From positions 47,365,469-47,429,468 of the forward strand of contig OZ020485.1 in assembly GCA_963971405.1 (NCBI GenBank): DNA of 64,000 nucleotides. The letters are read 5' to 3'. Both the position numbers and the translations under genes were made by a program. The notes below the pieces were generated by a model. That model was not told where the DNA came from. It searched no databases and saw only the letters and a program-made list of their open reading frames with translations. Source of the DNA: Psococerastis gibbosa. Lineage: Eukaryota > Arthropoda > Insecta > Psocodea > Psocidae. Shown piece by piece: positions 45,529-55,297 of this stretch (positions are counted from its first letter, which is position 1; each line of letters starts with the position of its first letter).

Positions 45529-45704
45529 TTACTAAGCCAACCTAGCGGAGTTAGGGCTATAAAGCCCTCTGGTACACTCAACTATAGTTGCCTACTTTAC
45601 ATGCCCTCCGAAGTATGGCCAGAAAATGTAGCCAGTGTGGGACTCAAACCAACAACCTTTCAGGGGAAAGTCGGAGTCTGTACCACTACTCTACATGTCC
45701 TGAC
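45529..45704 (-). mobile_element. SINE family 1
   Basis: TTGTTCTATTACTAAGCCAA, CTACTTTACATGCCCTCCGA, GGGACTCAAACCAACAACCT and TCTACATGTCCTGAC. A convergent copy follows within 140 bp. Confidence 0.75.
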
Positions 45705-45835
45705 TAGATTTAGTGTTTTCCATGGTTCTTTAGGTTCAATGAGTACGAAAAAGTTTACAGGGTTGCGCATGCATACATGCACAGAGTAAGAATCCAAACT
45801 ACTCGACCGATTTCGTTCAAATTTGATAAGAATTT

Positions 45836-46058
45836 GTCAGGACATGTCGAATGGTGGTATGGACTCTGGACTCTGACTTACACCAGAAAGGTTGTTGCTT
45901 CGAGTCCCACACTTGCAACATTTTCTGGCCATGCTTCGGAGGGCATGTAATGCAGGTGGTTCCAGGCCTTCCTAGTTGAGTGTAAGAGAGTGCTATATAG
46001 CCCTAACTCCGCTATGTAGGCTTAGTAATAAAACAAAAAGTTATTATTTATTTATTTA
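45836..46058 (+). mobile_element. SINE family 1
   Basis: GTCAGGACATGTCGAATGGT, GCTTCGAGTCCCACACTTGC, GCTTCGGAGGGCATGTAATG, GGCTTAGTAATAAAACAAAA and a TTTA tail. GGACTCTGGACTCTGACTTA shows an extra local duplication in the tRNA-like region. Confidence 0.75.
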
Positions 46059-46267
46059 TAAAATTCTCCGATGGTGGTCGTGCAAGAAAAATAAACTCAA
46101 AATTGGCGTCTGTATGTTTAATTAGCAAAAAATCTTGTATGAGAAATGGTTGAAGGGATAATTATTAAACTTTGCTCAATCATAGGTCTATATAACAGTG
46201 GTTAGGCGGTATATCTGAAAAACCGCGAAATTATGACTTTGGTAACTTTTGTGTTTTTATAGTTAAA

Positions 46268-46459
46268 CTATTTTTTTTTTTTAAGGTTAATCGCATACCA
46301 TACAAACAATTTAATGAATGTATCCGATTGACCTCTTCAGTCGCCTCAATGTGTAAATTAATCCTTGTGCTGAGTTACGACACGTCTCTGATCGCATGGC
46401 AAGTAGAGACTCGCACAATAATTATAAGTTTAAGGATTCTACCACCTTGCCATCGAAGT
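46268..46459 (-). mobile_element. tRNA-derived SINE (family B)
   Basis: T12 tail, AAGGTTAATCGCATACCATA, GACACGTCTCTGATCGCATG and CTACCACCTTGCCATCGAAG. Confidence 0.7.
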
Positions 46460-46477
46460 GGCCTGTTGTGTTTCAAT

Positions 46478-46576
46478 ACAAACATACAAACAATTTTAAT
46501 TAATGAATCCGATGTAGGCTAGTAGGTACTGTACCCGTAATGAGTTATGATACGTCTTCGAACGCATGGCGGGTTT
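46478..46576 (-). mobile_element. SINE family B, partial second copy
   Basis: AATACAAACATACAAACAAT, TTAATTAATGAATCCGATGT and GAGTTATGATACGTCTTCGA. It ends before the tRNA-like head. Confidence 0.6.
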
Positions 46577-46782
46577 TCCCATAGCTGTTCTTACGAGAGT
46601 TAAATTATATTACAAGACGAATGTGAAAAGAAAAGAAAATTGTGAGCAAATTGCAGACGGTGACATTTATTATGAGTAAAAGCTTAACAGCCTGATTACG
46701 GTCAATTTATTTTTTTACTCAATTGATATTATGGTAATAAATTACTAATGCACATAAATTTAGTTTTCGATTATAACATAAC

Positions 46783-46880
46783 AAAGAGCTAGTTGGAATT
46801 AACATTGCCAGAGGCCCTCGCTTCTCATGACTACTAATACAACAGGCAATGTAAGTTCAACTAACCCTTTGTTAAATAAT
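46783..46880. mobile_element. Inverted-repeat element relative, arms only
   Basis: AACAAAGAGCTAGTTGGAAT at the left and CAACTAACCCTTTGTTAAAT at the right with a very short centre. A minimal member of the 5554-5890 family. Confidence 0.65.
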
Positions 46881-47297
46881 ATTACACCATTGCCATTAAC
46901 CCTTGCCAAACGGTTATAACTTGTTAAAAACTAGAAAGTGAAACCCAATATCATTATTAAATTGGAATGCTAATTTTTGCATCTGCCTTGAGGAGCCCTT
47001 TTCTTCGTCTTTACCTACCTTATTAGCAACCCCTTCAGGGTTTCTAGGGACTCTTAATTATTCCTATATAGCACAATCTCTGTCATTTTCACGAATTTTT
47101 CTTGGGCATGGGTTCAAGTATGGAACTTACATAGCGCCAAGTCATCGTATTGGAACATGCTATGATGTGATTGATGTCAAATCCTGATTATAGTGGGCAC
47201 CAAACCGAATTAATTAAAATTAGAGAAAGGTGAATAGGTGGCGGATTGGGGCCCGTGACTTCCTCTGGCCTCTGCGGAAGTCCGGATTACACTACAC
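46881..47297. other. Unassigned
   Basis: No recognisable feature. Confidence 0.3.
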
Positions 47298-47768
47298 CAG
47301 AGGTTCTCAAACTTTTTACGTCGCGGACTCCTAAATGATATAAAATGGCTTCGCGACCCACTAAATTGTATATTGCAATTTCCTTCCTATAAAAAAAAAT
47401 AGCCTTACGCAGGAATAGAAGCAGGGGGGGGGAGGCAAGTCAGGGGGTGGACCCAGAGACCAATAAATATGATACCTTGCCTTACTACCCCCCCCCCTCT
47501 CCCCCGAGGCAAATTTTTCATTAGGAACGCCTAGGCCAATGCGTTCTCCCATTGGTCTAGCAATCTATTCTATTTAATATCCATGGTTCCCGCCAATTTC
47601 TATTATACAATATATTCTTGGTTTCCGCTAATCTTTACAAAATATATGGCTTAAATTCAAAAAAAGCTTGTCATTCAATTCAATTCTACTTAGTGTATAA
47701 CTGGCAGATAAGACCACGCCGCGACCCACTTGGAAAGTTTTCGCGACCCCACACTTTGAGAACCCCTG
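47298..47768. mobile_element. hAT-type MITE, 471 bp (TTCTCAAACTTT ends)
   Basis: Left CAGAGGTTCTCAAACTTTTT, right CACTTTGAGAACCCCTG. Flanks CACTACAC and CATTACAC are an 8-bp duplication with one change. CGACCCACT motifs (CGCGACCCACTAAATTG; CCGCGACCCACTTGG) lie inside both ends. TTCTCAAACTTT termini are well known from hAT families of many animals. The reverse frame at 47361-47552 is a G/C-tract by-product. Confidence 0.82.
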
Positions 47769-47916
47769 CATTACACTACGACTTTCACCAGCAACTCAGT
47801 AACCGCCTTACATCATTACCAAATCCCATCAGACAAGCAAGTGGCAAGTCTGTCAGGTTACAGGTAATTCCAATCCTGTACACGGTCATGAGGCCATCGA
47901 AAGAATGTATTATGTA

Positions 47917-48195
47917 GTACAAGAGGAAGGCGCAGGAGTGCTCAAGGATGATATGTAGGGAGTTCTTCTTCTTCTTCTTAAGGTTACAATCTTAGCGATT
48001 GGTTGGCAGCAACTCCCTGCATATCGTCCTCCAGTTTACTCGGTCCTCGATCTTCCTCTTCAGTTCTTGATATGATATTGCTCCTGCGTCTTCTTTTACT
48101 TGATCCATGAATTCCTTCTTCGGCCGTCCTCTTCAGTTATTTCCCTCTAGGGAGTTACTGCCAACAAACCGTTGAAATTCTGACCTCAGAAGAAA
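47917..48195 (+). mobile_element. LINE tail interrupted by another LINE tail
   Basis: The outer copy (47917-47964 and 48148-48195) reads ACAAGAGGAAGGCGCAGGAG, AAGGATGATATGTAGGGAGTT, then continues ACTGCCAACAAACCGTTGAA. It is split by the reverse-oriented copy described next. Confidence 0.7.
47965..48147 (-). mobile_element. Nested LINE 3' tail with 9-bp TSD
   Basis: TAGGGAGTT occurs at 47956-47964 and 48148-48156. Between them a reverse-strand LINE tail of the same family begins with (CTT)n, the complement of its AAG-rich tail, and runs through AGCGATTGGTTGGCAGCAAC to TCCTTCTTCGGCCGTCCTCT. An exact TSD plus a tail at one end shows target-primed insertion. Confidence 0.8.
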
Positions 48196-49102
48196 GAATG
48201 TTGCTGCAAATTGAGTACCGATAAGAAACACTGTGCTTTTTTATAAGCTGTGCAAGCTTAGGAAACCAACTTCAACATACTTATCAAAACATAAGCGCAA
48301 ACAGACCCCTAAAATAACTAAAAAGTTTAATATCTGAACACTTCAAAAGTTTTACCAATTCAGCGCCAAATAACCCATTTTTCAAACGCCGTAGATTACA
48401 TTTAGGCGTTTTTCATTTTTGTTGTTATAATTTTTCCATAAACTTGACAATTCGGTAAATTTGCGTCCTTTATCAGTTTCACTGAAAACCTTCACCAATG
48501 ACCCAAACTTATAAAAAAACATTATTACTATGCATATATGAAATAGTCTTCTGTCAATTGACGAGACCAAATCATTGTAGCTTCAGTATTAAATTAAATA
48601 TATATAGTTTAATTATTTAATTAATTAATTATTATTTATGTATTTAAATAAATAATAATATGAACCAACCTATTTGAGGGTGATCCACGTAAGACCAATG
48701 TCAACGTTCAGCTTTCTCTTGAACTAAGAATTCTGTTGCAAGTTTTCACATTTGTCACTTTGGCATTCTTCTTCTTCTGCTTCTTTGGCGCTAAAACTGG
48801 GGGTGAGCTTTGGCCTCTCGCACCACATCTTAAGAAATTAGATTGAAGGTTCTTCAAGATTAAAACTTTGTAAAATCGATTCTGCTTGATTCATAAGTTG
48901 CAATTCCTTCAAACTTGCTCGGGAGGACTAAGAAGATTTCGTACATTTCCGCGGAAGTTTTACAAAGAACAATGCTTCCGGAGAAAACTTGATCCGTTTA
49001 TAATATCGCGGAGAAGAGTTTTTTTCGTTTCTATCATTCTTGGCTTCAACTCTCATTTTTGGTGCATAGTTGGATCTCTGATTTTGCTAAGAGGGAGGGG
49101 GG
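48196..49102. other. Unassigned
   Basis: AT-rich palindromic stretch at 48597-48655 (TTAATTAATTAATTATTATT). Frame 48886-49113 has no recognised domain. Confidence 0.3.
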
Positions 49103-49258
49103 CAAGGCCGTAGCCAAGGGGGTTCATGGGGGTTCAACCCCCCCCCCCCCCCGAAATGAAATGGCTTGATACTTGATAGAATCGGATTTTGAGAGGAAAA
49201 ATAAAACCACTATGTAATACCCAATTAAATTTCTGAACCCCCCCTGGCTACGGCCTTG
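49103..49258. mobile_element. hAT-type MITE, 156 bp (CAAGGCCGTAGCCA ends)
   Basis: Left CAAGGCCGTAGCCAAGGGGG, right CCCCTGGCTACGGCCTTG. Flanks GAGGGGGG and GAAGGGGG fit an 8-bp duplication with one change. C15 at 49138-49152. The interior (CTTGATAGAATCGGATTTTG) is shared with 52157-52305 and, weakly, 53890-54046. Confidence 0.75.
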
Positions 49259-49341
49259 GAAGGGGGTGTTTATAGAAAGGTGATTGCGAGAATTTCATTT
49301 ACTACAGAAAATGGATTGAGGTGTGTACGAGTTTCACCTAA

Positions 49342-49724
49342 GGCGCCCATTCCATTGACCGGCTAGGGCTATTTCCAACAACGATGACGTGGTAGCAGAC
49401 ATTCAAGACTTAGGTATGGTTTCCACTGACCTCGCATTGCAGATTGCAAATGACATTGACGGAAATGTTTGTTTTTCTTTTTATAGAAATCTATTAAAAT
49501 GTTTGTAATTAACATATCCCGTGAAGCCATTTTTTATTTTAGTTTGTTTGTTTGTGATTTTACTGTATGATCATTGATCAATTTTAACTATGGCATAGAG
49601 GAAAATAAACATTTCCGTCAATTCTGCAATGCGAGGTCGGTGGAAACGCAACCTAAGTCTTGAATGTCTGCTACCACGTCACCATTGTTGGAAATAGCCC
49701 TAGCCGGTCAATGGAATGGGCACC
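49342..49724. mobile_element. TWA-group MITE, 383 bp, TSD TAA
   Basis: GGCGCCCATTCCATTGACCG at the left, CGGTCAATGGAATGGGCACC at the right. TAA at 49339-49341 and 49725-49727. Contains GACGTGGTAGCAGACATT and its complement near the ends, and the same GATCATTGATCAATTTTAAC centre as 26599-26994. Confidence 0.8.
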
Positions 49725-49774
49725 TAAGCCTGGTTGGTTTCAGTGCATATATAGGCCCTATTATAAAAACCAAG

Positions 49775-49990
49775 CCAGGGCATGTGATGTGGAACGAAAA
49801 GAATCGGCATCTTCATTTAATAATCCAAGGGAAAATAGAAGGACTGTGAGATTTTAGCAGACGAAGAACATCCTGGTTGAAAAACCTGAGAAAGTGCTTT
49901 GCTAAGACCTTCTCGGAGCAGCAGTCTCCAAGGTCCAACCAAATTGCAAGGATGATCGCCAATCTTTGATTAAAAAGGCATGGGAAGCCG
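49775..49990 (+). mobile_element. LINE family B 3' end
   Basis: GGGCATGTGATGTGGAACGA, ATTTAATAATCCAAGGGAAA, GACGAAGAACATCCTGGTTG, AAAAACCTGAGAAAGTGCTT and ATGATCGCCAATCTTTGATT, the same order as 15217-15390. Conceptual blocks GHVMWNEKNRH and LIIQGKIEG are visible. Confidence 0.7.
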
Positions 49991-50024
49991 AAAAAAAATT
50001 CAAGAGTGACCCACTACGCGTTCA

Positions 50025-50185
50025 AGTGGTTTGCAATCCTCAATAATCAGGAGGTCCACCCCTGTCAGTCAACTCCCCTTCTCTCCGAGGTGAAGGAGTC
50101 TGCCCTCAGTTAATACACGGACTCACTCCCCCTGCCAGGCTGACAGGATTACTTGAAGCAGAAATACTGAAAGTGTTAGGAAAAA
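50025..50185 (+). mobile_element. SINE family 2 downstream module
   Basis: TAATCAGGAGGTCCACCCCT, GTCAGTCAACTCCCCTTCTC, CGGACTCACTCCCCCTGCCA and GGCTGACAGGATTACTTGAA parallel 3258-3400. Confidence 0.6.
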
Positions 50186-50534
50186 AAATTACGCGTTATT
50201 GGTACAATTTTAAAATTCGTACAAAGTCGACACAGTTATCACAGACAGGTATCAAATATTACACATCCGTTATAGGAATCCCCTGAGTTTTAATGGGCTA
50301 CATGATGTGTGGCCGAGACTAGCTACAATTATTTAGCTTGGTTAGTAAAAAATCACAGGCAAAACGAGGTTCTATGCCTATATATGGAATAACAGAATAA
50401 ATAACTTTCGAGGGTATATAGCCATAGCGGTGTGGTGGTCCCGAATGCAGTGACACCTGTTCTACAGAATAAAATGGGATAGAGGATAGTGGAATAAAAA
50501 AGCCTTTCGAATATTGTAAATGATGTTTTTTATT
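50186..50534. other. Unassigned
   Basis: No recognisable feature. Confidence 0.3.
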
Positions 50535-50765
50535 TTTGTTATTTATATAAAGACTTTTGATGGAACCAGGCCCACAGGTCCCTTGTCTAATGCCAACTAC
50601 CCCATGGATTTCGGAAATTATTTGTATTGTTTCCGTAAGAATGTTTAGCCATTGGCAAATTGGTATACGTCCTCGATGTCAACCTACAACGGCTACAAGC
50701 GATAATGGACAAGCTTACCATTGACAATGCAATGAAACATGCGAAAGCTTGACTTAACCTAGTAC
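50535..50765 (+). mobile_element. Repeat R4, full copy
   Basis: GGAACCAGGCCCACAGGTCC, CCCATGGATTTCGGAAATTA, TTGTTTCCGTAAGAATGTTT, CGATGTCAACCTACAACGGC and GAAACATGCGAAAGCTTGAC. Confidence 0.6.
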
Positions 50766-51119
50766 TGTAATACGGGTCAATTGTAAAGGAAATATTTGCT
50801 GTTAATAGTATTGTACTTTACCTAATAAATGTCAGTAATAAATTCGTTATTATCCTGAAATATTGATTAATCCACATATGTATTCGCTCGGCTACCGGTT
50901 ATAAATTTTATTTTAACTGCGTAGATAATGCTTATCGCCGGCCAGTAGCTACCTACAAACCATTCACAGCCAGTAAATTTAATCCAAATTAATCCTAATT
51001 AATCCAATAATATTCCAATTTAAACACTGCAATATGCGATAGGCTACATCTGGGGCTAGTAAACATTTAGGAAGTTAGTAGCCAGAAATAAACAATGCAG
51101 CCCACGACCTGGTAACAAC
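50766..51119. other. Unassigned
   Basis: No recognisable feature. Confidence 0.3.
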
Positions 51120-51159
51120 AGCCCCCATAGCCCCCCCCCCCCCCATAGATCCGCGCCTG
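51120..51159. mobile_element. hAT-type MITE right end only
   Basis: GCCCCCATAGC, a C14 run, then ATAGATCCGCGCCTG, identical in form to the right end of 37331-37615. Confidence 0.65.
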
Positions 51160-51194
51160 ATACATACATACCCATTAAATAACCACTAACCGAA

Positions 51195-51293
51195 ATTAGA
51201 TGATATGGAAAAAACTGGGCTTGGCGGGATTCAAACCCACAATCTACGCCTAACCAGTGCGTCGTCTTAACCGCTGGACCACAAGCCAGTATT
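51195..51293 (-). repeat. tRNA-like SINE head
   Basis: The minus strand reads GGCTTGTGGTCCAGCGGTTA (A box) and GTGGGTTTGAATCCCGC (a pairing T arm with B box), ending CAAGCC which pairs with GGCTTG. It is cloverleaf-like, but the anticodon arm is imperfect and a relative with flanking similarity lies at 18465-18600, so a SINE is preferred over a tRNA gene. Confidence 0.5.
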
Positions 51294-51329
51294 ATATATA
51301 TAATATAATATATTATTTATACCATATAA

Positions 51330-51435
51330 TACTACAATGTAAGAAATAACCACTAGTCTGAACCAATTTATCGCTTGTAGCCGATGTAGGCATAGACATC
51401 AAGAACATATTGAATATAGCCTAGGTACCAGTTTG
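51330..51435 (-). mobile_element. Repeat R4 fragment
   Basis: TCGCTTGTAGCCGATGTAGG, then GACATCAAGAACATATTG and CAGTTTGCCAATGGCC, the reverse of 44250-44300. Confidence 0.45.
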
Positions 51436-52156
51436 CCAATGGCCTAAAAGGTGGGCATTACCATTATCGTCGATAAAAATATAACCATAATAAGCAACAA
51501 GCGACAGTACACCATCCCTTGTAGTTTTAATGCACAATAAGAAAATCATGGAGAGATATTACAAAAACAAAGTTAAATAAATCCCACAAAAAAAAGGTCA
51601 CATTCCTCAGAAACACCTGCGACCCCCATATCAATTTAGAAAAGAAGTAAAATAAACGACCTCCCCCACAACACACATGGGGCTGAGAGCGAAAAATAAA
51701 ATATTAAACAAGTATAAAAGGTAGGGGGTCAATAGGGTAATTAAGAGGTGAGTGACATGAATTATGAGACGAAGGGCTGTTGCCGACTACAATGAACACT
51801 TTCCGTCCCTTTGTGTCCCGTTGTAAACAATGGTTTACTCATTGTTATGGTGGTTGTTTGTTTGGGCTAGGTGCGTGACGAGCAGACACTCCCAATGTTT
51901 ACGTATTGTTCTTTGCAAACAATGTTATATGCCTCAGGGGCAACGTTGCCAGATTGCATTGTTTTTGTTTTCATTTCATGCGTTTTGCAAGTATAAATTT
52001 TGTGGAAGCTGGCCGGTATGTCTTCGGCAGCTACTGGACTTAACCATAGAAATATATTGATTGCAACAGCGGGGGCTATAATATCCCTTACGGCACCCGT
52101 TAACCATAAGCCAACTATCAGAGATAAGTACCCGGTCAAAACTCTGTACTTAGCTT
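51436..52156. other. Unassigned
   Basis: Overlapping frames at 51830-52139 on both strands have no recognised domain. Confidence 0.3.
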
Positions 52157-52305
52157 CAAGGCGGTAGCCAAGAGGGGGTTCATGGGGGGTTCAACCCCCC
52201 CCCCCCCCCCCCCCGAAATGAAATGGCTTGATACTAGATAGAATCGGATTTTGAGAGGAAAAATTAACTACTATGTAATATCCAATAAAATTTCTGAACC
52301 CCCCT
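52157..52305. mobile_element. hAT-type MITE, right end truncated, 20-C tract
   Basis: CAAGGCGGTAGCCAAGAGGG left end; C20 at 52195-52214; GATAGAATCGGATTTTGAGA; stops at TGAACCCCCCTC without the GGCTACGGCCTTG terminus. Sister of 49103-49258. Confidence 0.65.
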
Positions 52306-52374
52306 CCCGCAAAAAAAATCCCAGCAAATTTGCGTACTTATCTTGTGCAGGCTACACTAGCATCAGCCATATTG

Positions 52375-52545
52375 ATAACGGTCTACAGCCACGGGATGGA
52401 CTTAACCTGCTGCCAGACTCGTTTCTGTACTTGGTTAAGTCATGTTTTCGCCTGTTTCATTGCGTCTATAGTAAGCTTGTCTCAGCTTATCCATTATCGC
52501 TTGTAATCGGTGTAGGTTGACATCAAGGATGTACCTCTCAATGAT
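52375..52545 (-). mobile_element. Repeat R4, uninterrupted reverse copy
   Basis: GACTCGTTTCTGTACTTGGTTAA-type junction at 52418-52440, then TTTTCGCCTGTTTCATTGCG and GTGTAGGTTGACATCAAGGA. It is the empty-site paralogue for the two MITEs near 26.1-27.0 kb. Confidence 0.6.
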
Positions 52546-53157
52546 TTTGGTGCCCCCTTAATTCGGTGCCCGGGGCAAATGCAAAGAAGCTAAAAAAAAA
52601 AAAAAATGGGGATCAGGGCACACGAAGTTATGGAAATAAGTTCCAAATTATTCTTAGCTAGTTTTCAGGAGTTACAGTTCATAGGGTTTGCTTTACCTTT
52701 ACTTCAAAACTCCTCAGCTGTTAACTTGGAAATTTACGGGTCAAAGGACCGAAGGTTTGTGACATGCTTTACGTAGCGTTCAGGCGGTGGGGGGGGGGGG
52801 GGGGGTTGCTCCCGCAGAGAGGCTGCTGGAAGGCTGTCAAAAGGGTTCACATATAGTTTTGTGAAATTTATGCCTCTTTCAGCGGACCTCTATGACTCTA
52901 TACTGTAACAATGAGTTTTGGGACCACAGGGCCCTAAAGGGACTTGTTAGAATCGCCTGAGGCTATATTGTATGTTAACTGATAAGTAAACAAAGTTTTT
53001 TTATTATTATTTATTTATTTATTTATTTTAGTTTCTGGTAGTAATCATAGCAAATATCTCAAAAGTTAATTGAGGAAGCTTACTGTATATATTGGCCACC
53101 TCTGGATCCCATCGAAAGAAATAAATGAATAATAAATTATATATATTTTCTTATACT
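52546..53157. other. Unassigned; G17 tract
   Basis: G runs from 52789 to 52805. (TTTA)n at 53000-53030. No gene recognised. Confidence 0.35.
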
Positions 53158-53215
53158 TAAAAAAAGATTATCCGCATACAAACAATTCAATGAATGTATC
53201 CGAATAACCTATCCT
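53158..53215 (-). mobile_element. SINE family B tail fragment
   Basis: AAAAAAAGATTATCCGCATA, CAAACAATTCAATGAATGTA and TCCGAATAACCT. Confidence 0.5.
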
Positions 53216-53510
53216 AGTTTTAGTTGGGACAGAATTTATCAAACAACTAGGTAGGCTGTTACGGTTATAGCAGAAATCCCCCGTTATCTTTTGGACCTAA
53301 CCAGACTAAATTACGATTCATCTATTCTCTCAGCAAGCTGACATCATAACAATGTTTATGTTGTCTCCCGTTGTCCCTTTGCCCTTACACCCCCCCCCCC
53401 CTCCCCCTTCTGAAGTGACAACCACCCAATCAGTTAATTTGAAACTCAACAAAGACAATCCACAATACTATATAGCACAGTTGTTACTCCTGCCTCTCTT
53501 TGTCTTCCTC
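53216..53510. other. Unassigned; C-rich run at 53390
   Basis: The proline-rich frame at 53352-53546 is due to the C run. Confidence 0.3.
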
Positions 53511-53810
53511 CTCAAACAATGTAGGGTCGGATTATCCCAGTCTTAGATTGCTTAATTTCGTGACTGCCTGATAACCCATTGCGTTCCTGGCAAGAGGTGG
53601 ATTTGCCCCTGGACCATTTTAGAAGCATGGTCCGAGAGGCACACCGGACCTGTCTCCATTTGGCTTTCTCCTCAAACAATGTAGGGTCGGATTATCCCCG
53701 TTTAAAATTGCTTAATTTCATGACTGGCTGATAACCCATTGCGTTTTGCCCAGGACCTTGGAAAGCAGTGGTCCAAGGGGCCCATTGCTTATCGGGCAGG
53801 GCAAGTCTCG
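53511..53810. repeat. Direct duplication, 160-bp offset
   Basis: CTCAAACAATGTAGGGTCGG begins at 53511 and 53671. TGCTTAATTTCGTGACTGCC versus TGCTTAATTTCATGACTGGC, and GATAACCCATTGCGTT in both. Divergence of several percent and indels after about 100 bp show it is older than the 159-bp duplication downstream. Confidence 0.75.
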
Positions 53811-53889
53811 ACAAGACTCACTACTATTTCGTGTGCTGAGGTGCAGAAAGGCAGAAGGGGTTATGTTCTCTATTCCAAATAGGTGAAGA

Positions 53890-54046
53890 CAAGGACGGAT
53901 CCTTGGGGGGGGGGGGCGGTCGCCCTAGATACTAGATAGAATGGACTTTTGTAGGAAATGAAGAGAATTTATTACTCAAGTAAGGGAAACGCGATATTTT
54001 TTAGGCCACCCCCCCCCCCCGAAAACTTTTTCTGAAACCGTCCCTG
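53890..54046. mobile_element. hAT-type MITE, 157 bp, perfect TSD GGTGAAGA
   Basis: CAAGGACGGATCC at the left and GAAACCGTCCCTG at the right (imperfect inverted ends). GGTGAAGA is at 53882-53889 and 54047-54054. A long G run follows the left end and a C run precedes the right. The interior ACTAGATAGAATGGACTTTT recalls the 49103 family. Confidence 0.78.
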
Positions 54047-54332
54047 GGTGAAGATGATGACTATAAAAGTAGCCAAGGCCACCGGCAGCCTCTACGAGTT
54101 CTACTGATTTCTCGCAGTAATTTAAATTGAAAGTAAAAAACCCAAATACAATGCACTACGTTCAGGATTCAGCCCCCCCGAAAACTTTTTCTGAAACCGT
54201 CCCTGGGTGAAGATGATGACTATAAAAGTAGCCAAGGCCACCGGCAGCCTCTACGAGTTCTACTGATTTCTCGCAGTAATTTAAATTGAATGTAAAAAAC
54301 CCAAATACAATGCACTACGTTCAGGATTCAGC
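54015..54332. repeat. Recent 159-bp tandem duplication
   Basis: 54015-54173 and 54174-54332 are identical except for about one base (GAAAGTAAAAAA versus GAATGTAAAAAA). Each unit holds the right end of the MITE, its target repeat GGTGAAGA and flanking DNA, so the duplication happened after MITE insertion. Confidence 0.85.
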
Positions 54333-54985
54333 TGGGTTTCGCAATAGGAATAATTGGTTCCTCTCCGCTCTCCCCCGCCGAGCTGTTGATAATTAACGAA
54401 CTGCAGAATTTCTGAGGAAGGACGGAGCGTGGGGGGGGGGGTCTCCCCTGGGGGTAATGTCGGAAATTTTGGGTGAAAAATTGTGGGGTTTTAAGCATTT
54501 TACATGCGTACATATTTTCGGGCCCTGTGGGCCAATGTAGTATGTTATGGATACATTGGGTATATTATGCATAAAGTTTGGATCTGCCACTGACTATTTT
54601 GTCGCCATACACCCAATAGTAACTTACCATTAAGCTAAATAAATGTGAAGCTGTTTAACTATAAAATTCTTCCCTTATTGGCTTTTTTTAAGTTCTCGGG
54701 TATAGTAATATACTCGTACATACATTAATTATCTAGCGAAACGGTATAGGTGAGCCTAGCGGGACGCCCTCGGGGTAATTATTCGAAATATAGACGTTGG
54801 TTTTTAAGCATTTTTAGGTAATGTTTTAAAGTTCCCGATGGTAGTCGAAAGCGGTGCAGTGGCGGCACACTGCGCTATAGCCTAGGGACTTAGGGGACTC
54901 TACCTACTCTTCAATATCAACGCACAAGGTTTCCCATTTGCTTCCTCAGGCAGGGATGCGAGAATTCTGTAGTGTGTACTAGAAT
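54333..54985. other. Unassigned; G11 patch and hAT-like end
   Basis: G run at 54432-54442. GGATCTGCCACTG (54581-54593) reads CAGTGGCAGATCC on the reverse strand, like a hAT end, with no partner found. Confidence 0.3.
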
Positions 54986-55297
54986 CAGTGGCATATTGGG
55001 GGAGGGGGGGATGGGAGGTGTAAAAAGAAGACGAAATTAACTAATGTAAGTTGTTGGTATGCATAATTCGCTAGACTTAATGAATGTTTCGGTCAACAGT
55101 GAGCGGTAAGCGGTTTGGTTTGTAGAATTCTGCCTCTGCGAGAAGTTGATAGTCAGAGGTATCCCCCCCCCCCTGAAAATATTTATATAGTTTACCTTGG
55201 CTAGGATGGTATGATCTGCAAACCTTCCAAGAGCCGTGAGGGAGGCCCGCAATGGCTGAGCTGTGAGCAAGGCGCCAAAGAGCTAAATCTGCCACTG
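54986..55297. mobile_element. Possible hAT-type MITE (CAGTGGCA ends)
   Basis: CAGTGGCATATTGGGGGAGG at the left and GAGCTAAATCTGCCACTG at the right give short inverted ends CAGTGGCA.ATT. Flanks do not match, so no target duplication supports it. C11 lies at 55163-55173. Confidence 0.4.

Noticed and set aside
51218-51286. Possible tRNA gene on the minus strand
   Set aside because: Acceptor and T arms pair, but the anticodon arm is imperfect and flanking sequence is shared with 18465-18600, which points to a SINE.
54986-55297. Complete hAT MITE with target duplication
   Set aside because: Inverted CAGTGGCA ends are present but the 8-bp flanks differ, so it is listed only as a low-confidence candidate.
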